A stretch of 64,000 nt of DNA from Conchocele bisecta (Eukaryota > Mollusca > Bivalvia > Lucinida > Thyasiridae), in the NCBI GenBank assembly GCA_029237695.1, contig CM055271.1, forward strand, positions 87,095,066-87,159,065. Reading direction: 5' to 3'. The stretch's first letter is position 1; every line of letters begins with the position of its first letter. Of this stretch, positions 56,575-64,000 are shown one piece after another. A program made the translations under genes and the position numbers. Below the pieces are notes generated by a model. It was not told the DNA's origin. It did no database searches and saw only the letters and a program-made list of their open reading frames with translations.

Positions 56575-56905
56575 TTAATGGCCTGTCAACAGCTAGTCAT
56601 TTAGGCAAGGTTAACAGGCTCAAATCCTGCATTTCACTGTATGGATAGAGGGTAAATTCGAAAATAATTACGTACAACATATATATTCGGCCATGATCTG
56701 GTGGCAAGCCCTCACCTTAACAGAGTCATTTAGCATTACGCCCTAAAATAAATAGGATCGTACTAATCTTACTACGTATGTACTATACCTGACCAGAGTG
56801 GTTGCCATCGATGTGCCACGAGTTTGGGGCATTTCACGGAATAGCGACGCCTCTCGACGACTTCTGCCCACCGTCCCGCCAATCCTGGGTCAAACTCCGA
56901 CAGCA
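56575..56905 (+). repeat. Repeat block R, second copy (uninterrupted)
   Basis: It has the same order as the first copy but without the 2556-bp insertion: a SINE-like left part to 56783, then the integrase fragment (complement of NSWHINGN codons) to 56905. This copy gives the pre-insertion sequence, cgtaTGTACtatac. Confidence 0.8.
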
Positions 56906-56907
56906 AA

Positions 56908-56982
56908 TCTACATAAACTCAAATAATTAATGCTAGCTCTAAAGTATTTAGATCTAGCATTAATGATGTGCGTTTATGTAGA
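56908..56982. repeat. 75-bp palindromic hairpin
   Basis: TCTACATAAAC at 56908 and GTTTATGTAGA at 56972-56982 are complementary, and most of the sequence between also pairs (aattaatgctag / ctagcattaat). It follows block R directly; probably a tiny MITE or foldback. Confidence 0.7.
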
Positions 56983-57168
56983 GTTGGTGTTCCATATGCT
57001 ATGCTGTCCTTACTGGAGGAAATAAAGGAATAATAATAATAACCATTAAACCGGGGAGATAAGTGAGGACCGATTACCAACAGCGGTTTCAGGCCTGTGA
57101 TAAGATGCGAAATTTTGATATCACGAAAACACAAAGCAACCGGAAATCTATCCTTCCGGTCTCGTATT

Positions 57169-57240
57169 TTGTCTCGCCCGCGAAAGCGGAAAGCGAGACT
57201 AAGGTTTTGCTTTTCCGGAGTCGTCCCCAGGCGAAAATGA
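57169..57240 (+). repeat. Rolling-circle-type 5' terminus fragment
   Basis: Hairpin GTCTCGC..GCGAGAC (about 57171-57199) followed by 'taaggttttgcttttccgga', the same plan as the starts of elements B and D. It is cut at about 57240 by the CCATGG palindrome region. A related start fragment (ttgcggaaagcgagacatag) lies at about 9613. Confidence 0.45.
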
Positions 57241-57245
57241 ACCTC

Positions 57246-57510
57246 GTATGACCATGGACTACCATGGTCTACCATGGTAGTTCATGGTCATATGACCATG
57301 GTAGACCATGTTTTGTTAAATGGCACCACTGTTTTTGGTCAAAAATTTGACCACGGTCGTCCAAGACCACGGTCGACCATGGTCCTTCGACCGTGGTGAA
57401 TTTTCACCATCAAAAACCGTGGTGCCATTTAACAAAACATGGTGCACCATGGTCTCATGACCGTGAATTACCATGGTAGACCGGGGTGTAAAGACCATGG
57501 TCGACCATTG
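57246..57510. repeat. CCATGG-rich nested palindrome
   Basis: Arms 57269-57337 and about 57409-57480 are inverted copies (ctaccatggtag ... ttttgttaaatggcaccac and complement). A smaller palindromic centre is built from gaccacggtcg and cgaccgtggt. CCATGG itself, a 6-bp palindrome, occurs eight times within 57251-57510. No coding sense. It may be a MITE or foldback element. Confidence 0.8.
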
Positions 57511-57914
57511 ACAACCGTCCGAACATGGTTGTTGGACAAGTTCCTGTGCTTTCAAGCAAACTTTCGCTTGCTACTCTGTAGCTAGTGACACAAAAATCAA
57601 CCCATTTTCTTAAACCTGCGATCTACCTTAAACACAAAAATAAATCAACGCCTGTACTCAATGAAAGTAGTGAATGAAACACTTGTATTAAGCAAATTTC
57701 AACAATTGACTAGTTCAATTCCAATAGTCTGTAACTAAACTTCAATAATTGACTAGTTCAAGAAACACTTGAAACACAACAATTGACTAGTTTAGAAACA
57801 CTTGAATCACAAACTATTCAACCATGTTTTGCATATGTCTGTAGCACTTCTACTTATTACATTTTTGTTTTGTTTGGACCCATTTTTGAACAGAATAGGA
57901 TCTACAATATTATT
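57511..57914. other. Non-coding sequence with 'caattgactagtt' repeats
   Basis: The phrase 'caattgactagttc/t' appears three times between 57705 and 57795. Nothing else is recognised. Confidence 0.45.
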
Positions 57915-58934
57915 CAGCACACGAAAGCAACAACTGATCCATCCATTTTTAAATCACTTTTTCTTGAAGTTAAAGACAGATACAATACATACACTCCGCT
58001 TTTTACTGCTGGCTCAAAGGTCGGGGACCGGGTAGCAGCTGCTGCCGCTGTCCCCGAGGGAGATCTTCAATCCAGACTCCCAGACAAATATTCGATATTT
58101 TCTGCTGACTTGAGGGCGATTTTACTTGCTCTTGATTTTGCAAAACTATCTTGGAGAAAGCAATTCATTTTATTTTCATATTCATTATCTTCACTACAAG
58201 CTTTGTACAACATGAAGCTTGAACATCCACTTATCCGCAAAATCATGGAGCTACACCATATTTTACTTTCGTCTGGCAAGGACATTATTTTGTGTAGGCT
58301 CCCCAGCCATACTGGTATCAAGGGCAATGACAGGGCAGATAGTGCTGCCAAGGCTGACCTGGAGCTTCCGACCTCTCATTTTCCTGTTTGCTATCAAAGA
58401 GGCAATGACTGTTCGTAAGCAGTCTATTCGTCAAATCAATAATAACGCAACACCAGCAAACTTAAATGCTCAATGAATGTTTAGAGCTACAGCTCGACGC
58501 ACTATCAAAGCTAGCAAGAGAAAGACTTGGAGATATTTTGTCTCCAAGTTGAACTCGCGATCAAAAATGAAAACAACATGGGACATGATTCGTAAGATAA
58601 ACGGTAAAGGTAAATCAACTTCTATCAATCACCTCAACAAAGCAGGACACCAAGTTTCTTCAAAAGATGACATCGCAAACACTTTAGCAGATACCTTCTC
58701 CAAGAACTCCTCATGTAATAACTATTTTGAGGAGTTCTTGAAGGTGAAATCTGAGCAAGAGAAAACTAAACTTAATTTTAATTCAGACAATTCAGAACAT
58801 TACAAACACTTCAATGTTACTTCACTTGCGGAACTATTCCAGGTGGAGAACATTGAAGGTTTGCTTCACTTTCTACATGAAACTAACTTGTATCGGAAAA
58901 TTTAAGTTTATAATTGTATACATGTTTCTCATGC
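57915..58934 (+). mobile_element. Scrambled LINE fragment
   Basis: Three LINE segments are joined in the wrong order: RNase H (57915-58395, with FTAGSKVGD in place of TDGS), then the EN-RT linker (58396-58804), then the last codons of ORF2 and the start of the 3' UTR (58805-58934). The joints have a few bases of shared sequence (for example atca/aaga and acaa/aaac). This is consistent with template switching or deletions within stacked copies. Confidence 0.85.
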
Positions 58935-59294
58935 ACTGCCGATAATCTGATTAGACTCGAAGCATTCATTCGAGACGGGTTTGTTAACAATGAGCATATA
59001 GTTGCCATATTTTTTTTACCTAGAAAAGGCATATGACACGACGTGGATGTATGGGATTATGAAGGACCTTCATGACCTCGGTCTGAAGGGTCATCTCCCT
59101 GATTTTATTTCTAATTTTTTGAAAGACAGACAATTCCAAGTCCGAGTCGGTACAACCCTTTCTGATCCCCATGAACAGGAAATGAGTGTACCGCAGGGAA
59201 GTATATTGTCTGTTACCCTTTTTAGCATTAAACTGAATAATATTGTAAAATGCCTGCAACCAGGTGTTGACTTCTTTATATGTCGATGATTTTT
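58935..59294 (+). pseudogene. LINE copy 4 ORF2, RT palm segment
   Basis: RLEAFIRDGFVNNEHIVAIF, then a TAC-codon/frame disruption by one extra T near 59012, LEKAYDTTWMYGIMKDL, MSVPQGSILSVTLF (the usual G is S) and NNIVKCLQPGVDFFICR. It enters the insert right after GATGATTTTT. Confidence 0.8.
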
Positions 59295-60708
59295 AGCCAG
59301 GTTTTTTGAAAAAAAATCCAGGCTATTGGATTGGCGGGCGGCGGGCGGGCGGGCGGGCGGCGGGCGGGCGGCGTCCACAATCAATGTTAAGTTTTCGTGT
59401 TTGAGTCCATTTCTTTGTTACTGTACCACCTAGGACCACCAAACTTTCACAGCTTCATAATCAATGGGTGCCCACCACATATCACTATCCAACATGTTAC
59501 TTTTTATTTAACTTGACCCATTTTTTCCGCGTAGTCGACTTAGCCATTTTCAATGTTAAGTTTTCGCGTTTACAATGTTAAGTTTTCGTGTTTAAGTCCA
59601 TTTCTTTGGTACTGTACCACCTAGGACCACCAAACTTTCACAGCTTCATAACCAAGGGGTGCCTACCACATACAACTATCCAACATGTGACCATTTTTTT
59701 ACCTTCACCTATTATTTCTACGTAATTGACTTAGCCATTTTCAACGTTAACTTTTTAACGTACGTCTGGTTAGAGTTTTTTGGTTAAAACTTTTTCGTTA
59801 TACTATATCTCTGCAACTGCTTCGCCCATTACCTTGAAACTTCACATGGGTGTTTATCATCATCCATATTTTCATTCTAACCCCCAACCGTGCGGCCCCT
59901 GTGCCCAATGTCAAGGTCAAATTACTTGAATTTTTTTGTTAAAGTTTTTTTGTGTACTATATCTCTGCAACTGCTTCACCCAATACCTTGATACTTCACA
60001 TGGGTGTTTATCATCATTGTCGCACCTGCTTGCGGAAAGCGCGATCCTGTGCCCAATGTCAAGGTCAAATTACTATGAATTTTTTTGTTAAAGTATTTTC
60101 GTGTACTATATCTCTGCAACTGCTTCACCCAATACCTTGATACTTCACATGGGTGTTTATCATCATTGTTGCACCTGCTTGCGGAAGGCGCGATCCTGTG
60201 CCCAATGTCAAGGTCAAATTACTTTGAATTTTTTTTTTAAAGTTTTTTCGTGTACTATATCTCTGCAACTGCTTCACCCAATACCTTGATACTTCACATG
60301 GGTGTTTATCATCATTGTTGCACCTGCTTGCAGAAAGCGCGATCCTGTGCCCAATGTCAAGGTCAAATTACTTTGATTTTTTTTTCCTGTACTATATCTC
60401 TGCAACTGCTTCACCCAATACCTTGATACTTCACATGGGTGTTTATCATCATTGTCGCACCTGCTTGCGGAAAGCGCGATATCGTCGGCATTTTGGCATA
60501 CGTCCGTCCGTTCGTCCGTGTGTCCGGTTAAAGTTTTTTTGTTAAGGTTTTTCCATCTACTATATCTATTTTGTTAATGTCCATGCCTCGCCCCAAGGTG
60601 CGACATGCAGGCCACGGCCATCTAGTCTACAAAAAGTGGGTATAATTATGTTATCCAAGTGTCTATGCTTGGAAAAACCTGGCCTTCGTGGCTTTGCCTC
60701 GTTTCTTA
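59295..60708 (+). mobile_element. Insert C: tandem-repeat-cored element in the RT
   Basis: It begins with the hairpin AGCCAGG-T6...A8-TCCAGGCT (59295-59324), then a gcgggcgggcgg tract. Two ~190-bp units follow (gttaagttttcgtgtttaag, ctaggaccaccaaactttca), then about five ~150-bp units (atatctctgcaactgcttca, cttcacatgggtgtttatca, acctgcttgcggaaagcgcg). It ends 'ggccttcgtggctttgcctc' plus GTTTCTTA. It sits at the same T6 tract as inserts A and B. A second copy in the opposite orientation is at 17111-18692. Confidence 0.7.
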
Positions 60709-62327
60709 TTTAATATGTTACAAATCAAAGAACATGCATACTGTTGAGCGCCAATTACAACTGAGTCTCAATAGAATAAACAAGTGGACCACAGAAAACG
60801 GCTTTAAGTTTTCGAAATCTAAAACTAACTGCATGCATTTTTGCAAAAGACGCGATTTTCACCCTGATCCCGAACTTAAACTGGGAACACATCCCATCCC
60901 AGTTGTTCGGGAGCAGAAATTTCTTGGTCTTATCTTTGATCCTAAACTCACTTTTAAATCCCATTTACGATACTTGAAAGCTAAATGCCAGAAAGCACTC
61001 AACTTAATGCGAGTGGTAGCAAATCATGACTGGGGTGCAGACCGAAAGGTGATGCACCGCCTTTACATCGCACATGTTCGCTCAAAACTAGACTACAGAT
61101 GCACTGTGTATGGGTCTGCCAGTAAATCCGATCTTCGGACGCTCGATCCAATACATCACCAAGGCTTACGACTCTGCCTGTGTGCATTCCGTATGTTTAA
61201 CGCACAGAGCTTATATGCCGAAGCAAATGAACCTTCTCTCCACGACAGACGCACCAAATTATCTTTGCAATACGCCACTAAACTACATTCCAATCCATCT
61301 AATCCAGCTTATAACACTGTCTTTCATCGAACTACAGATGCTGTATAAGAAACCAAGCTTCAAGCCACCATTCGGCAAGAGAATGGATCCTTTGATACAC
61401 GATGCTGGCTTGGATCTGGATCACATTGCCAAATACGCTGTTCCAGATACTCCACCGTGGCAGTTGGAGCAGCCCAATGTGATCTTCGATCTTAGTCAGC
61501 ACACGAAAGCAGCAACTGATCCATCCATTTTTAAATCACTTTTTCTTGAGGTTAAAGACAGATACAATACATACACTCCGCTTTTTACTGATGGCTCAAA
61601 GATCGGGGACCGGGTAACATCTGCTGCCGCTGTCCCCGAGGGAGATCTTCAATCCAGACTCCCAGACAAATCTTCGATATTTTCTGCGGAATTGAGGACG
61701 ATTTTACTTGCTCTTGATTTCGCGAAAATATCTTGGAGAAAGCAATTCATTTTATTTTCCGATTCATTATCTTCACTACAAGCTTTGTACAACATGAAGC
61801 TTGAACATCCACTTATCCGCCAAATCATGGAGCTACACCATATTTTACTTTCGTCTGGCAAGGACATTATGTTTTGTTGGCTACCCAGTCATACTGGTAT
61901 CAAGGGCAATGACAGGGCAGATAGTGCTGCCAAGGCCGCCCTGGATCTGCCGACTTCTCATTTTCCTGTTTGCTATCATGATTTTAAATCATCCATCAAC
62001 TCCTTCATCTCCGATACATCTCCGACTCTGGGCGAATGGACTCCTGGCTACAGACATGTACGCCGGGATGAAGTTGTCCTTAGTCGATTGCTCATTGGAC
62101 ATACACGACTAACGTATTCGTATATGTTCAAAGGTGAGCCGCGTCCATGGTGTATTACATGCCACAGCGCATCTACCGTGCAACACATCCTACTGGACTG
62201 TATCGATTTTGCCGATATTCGAGGCAAACACTTCAATGTTACTTCACTTGCGGAGCTATTCCAGGTGGAGAACATTGAAGGTTTGCTTCACTTTCTACAT
62301 GAAACTAACTTGTATCGGAAAATTTAA
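60709..62327 (+). pseudogene. LINE copy 4 ORF2, RT thumb and RNase H
   Basis: The frame runs from ICYKSKNMHTVERQLQLSLN to 61348. It changes at 61347 (four bases, 'tcga', lost from GTATTCGATAAG), then continues open to TAA 62325-62327. The RNase H has all four acidic residues (FTDGSKIGD, FSAELRTIL, FSDSLSSLQ, NDRADS). A deletion near 62022 removes the MQIQWDLLTDNKLHAVK codons in frame. The Cys-rich tail ends in NLYRKI. Confidence 0.85.
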
Positions 62328-62490
62328 TTTTATCATTGTACATGTATACATGTTACTATTACTATATTAATTCTATACACGTTTTTCATTTATATTGTTT
62401 ATCATATTAATATGTTTACCTTATCATCTGATTGATTACCACATGTAACGTACTAGTTTACTATTATTTTTATTCTTCATCTACATTGCT

Positions 62491-64000
62491 TATTCAGAAG
62501 AGTACAATAGAATGAAAAAGCGCATCTGTAATGTTCTACGATGTAAAAATGGTCAGCTGAGAAAAGTAATGTACTTTTTGGCGGGAGACATACTGTCTCC
62601 ACGCTATTGGGATCGTGATTCTGGCCGTTTGCACGGGTCTACTTTCGGAAGTGGCTCTCTGTTCATCGGGGGACGTCTCCATAGGCTCAATTTGCGTTCG
62701 CAATTACATGTAACAACAGTCAGGTGACATTTAAAGTCAGCGAGTGAACTGAAAGCAAGTTATTAATAGCAACGGCAATGCTCAACATTATGTGTAAAAT
62801 AGTTGGCATGCCCAACTTTACTTTTGAAGAGAACAAATTGCTGTTATTGAGACGCCCCCCGTATCGTGTACCACGCAGTCGCAATGCGACGTCGAAGGCC
62901 ATTTCTTTTTCATATTGTGGTTTACGGGCGATTTTCGAAAAATTACCCTCTGGGTGAGCGAAACAAAATTCATGAAAACATTTTGCCGTTCATGCAGCAT
63001 ACACGTATGTAGGCCTACGCCCAGTCATAATTTTGAAAAGATTTCACATAATATTATGTCACACCTCCAGAGTTCCTGTTGGGTATGCAATTTGGATTAC
63101 TCGGTTTGTATCCCTATTCTGCAATGTGCCGATTGATTTTGGCCAAATAAACATACAATGTACTAAAAATATGATAATTTCCGCGTTTTTTTTCTTCACA
63201 TTACGAAAAACCTATGCTGCCAAAAATATTTTTTGAACAAAATCGATCAAATATTGATTGTATGGGCATCATTCTCTATGGGAGATGTGATTTATAAATT
63301 AATTTTCTTCCATAATTTTTGTTTTACTGGGCCGACTTTCACATAATAATTTTGTGTTGTTAGATCATTTCCGAGCTATCTCGCCAGGTTTCGAGATTAA
63401 TTTCTAAACAAATAATGTTTTTCGTATTATCCATCGGCGCTTTCAGTTGAAACAGACCATATAATAACGTTATGTTTGTTTGTCCAAATTGCATCGGCAA
63501 AATGAGCTGGAACAGACCAACCACGTTCTGTCAGAGTGGGCGTCAACTTGAGACAGAAAAAAAAACATCCACTTAATTTTTTTTAAACATCCGTCGGTGG
63601 GTCCCGTAAACCAAGAAATACAAAAATGGTGTTGCATCCCGTGATGCCTGTGAGCCTTTTGACTCGGCTCCTAGAATTCGCTTCCGCAATTTGAAGGATA
63701 TAGGCCCTGGTTTATTTTGCTAAAATAGTCACTAGATCGTATGTTATGTTATTTTTGGATGATCGAAATATAAATGTACTACAAATACTCATTAAATTCA
63801 ATATGTATATGCTTTATGTGCGTTGTACATCGTTTCTTTGACGATGCGAATGTCATGCGTAGTAATACATTACGTCATTAGAAGCGCCAGCCACCGGAGC
63901 AGCCATTTTGCAAGAATAAAGAAACGGATCCGAAGATTGAAACAAAAAGAAGAAGAAAGGTATAACTATCCGCTATACTAGTTTTATATTTATACGATAT
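62491..64000. other. No gene recognised; possible promoter-like end
   Basis: A 71-residue frame at 62512-62727 (RICNVLRCKNGQ...) resembles nothing I know. At 63890-63960 the sequence agccattttgcaagaataaa and a purine-rich stretch ending AAAG|GTATAA could be a non-coding first exon with a donor, but nothing downstream is available to test this. Confidence 0.35.

Larger units (their letters stand above)
58935..62490 (+). mobile_element. LINE copy 4, truncated in the RT, with insert C
   Basis: It starts inside the RT (CACTGCCGATAATCTGATTAG), continues to the YVDD site, is split by element C (59295-60708), resumes at ICYKSKNMHT and runs through RNase H to the 3' UTR. The LINE ends early, at 62490, lacking the terminal TTGGCCC...CCATT part. 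Confidence 0.85.

Noticed and set aside
62512..62727. 71-residue frame as a gene
   Set aside because: No recognised motif, no splice context, and it directly follows a truncated LINE end.

Overview
The window looks like metazoan, very probably bivalve mollusc, nuclear DNA. It is AT-rich, has intron-like GT..AG boundaries and no bacterial-style operons. It is crowded with repeats of kinds familiar from bivalve genomes: I/Nimb-type LINEs carrying endonuclease, RT and RNase H, tandem-repeat-cored rolling-circle-like elements, palindromic MITEs, and a gacgga-rich element. No intact host gene is visible. Almost every coding stretch is a transposable element or a decayed gene fragment. All family assignments were made by eye; no database search was run.

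Layout. 0.7-1.6 kb: a RecQ-like helicase remnant split by a SINE-like insertion with a 13-bp target duplication. 1.9-8.8 kb: LINE copy 1 (minus), with a 2.6 kb tandem-repeat insert (A) that itself holds a 572-bp MITE with an 8-bp target duplication. 9.1-12.7 kb: a CARF-like fragment, two LINE 3' fragments and a broken Tudor-like gene. 12.7-16.5 kb: non-coding DNA, a MITE and a possible promoter. 16.5-22.5 kb: a decayed multidomain gene with a basic N-terminus, a DDE-like core, an OTU protease domain, an acidic minisatellite linker and a conserved tail; two mobile elements interrupt it. 23.1-27.7 kb: a hAT-like transposon lodged in a satellite array. 30.2-32.3 kb: a four-exon Crypton-like tyrosine recombinase pseudogene. 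32.4-36.8 kb: LINE copy 3. 37.4-40.7 kb: element D with a nested repeat. 40.7-50.6 kb: LINE copy 2, the most complete one, with insert B in ORF2 and a second D in its 3' UTR. 50.6-57.5 kb: an integrase-family remnant, a 2.56 kb TG..CA insertion with an empty-site counterpart, a LINE fragment with a 13-bp target duplication, and palindromes. 57.9-62.5 kb: a scrambled LINE and LINE copy 4 with insert C. 62.5-64 kb: nothing recognised.

How the parts relate. The LINEs are both mutagens and targets. Three different tandem-repeat-cored elements (A, B, C) sit at the same T6 tract, beside the YVDD catalytic codons of the RT, in three of the four LINE copies that span that point. Elements A, B, C and D share a layout: a 5' hairpin, a GC-rich tract, tandem core units, a 3' hairpin, and a short TCTTG or CTAG end abutting a T tract. 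This suggests one superfamily of non-autonomous rolling-circle (Helitron/Helentron, 'pearl'-like) elements. Frame damage in the old genes is often a short tandem duplication (16, 14, 13 and 137 bp) or a one-base homopolymer change.
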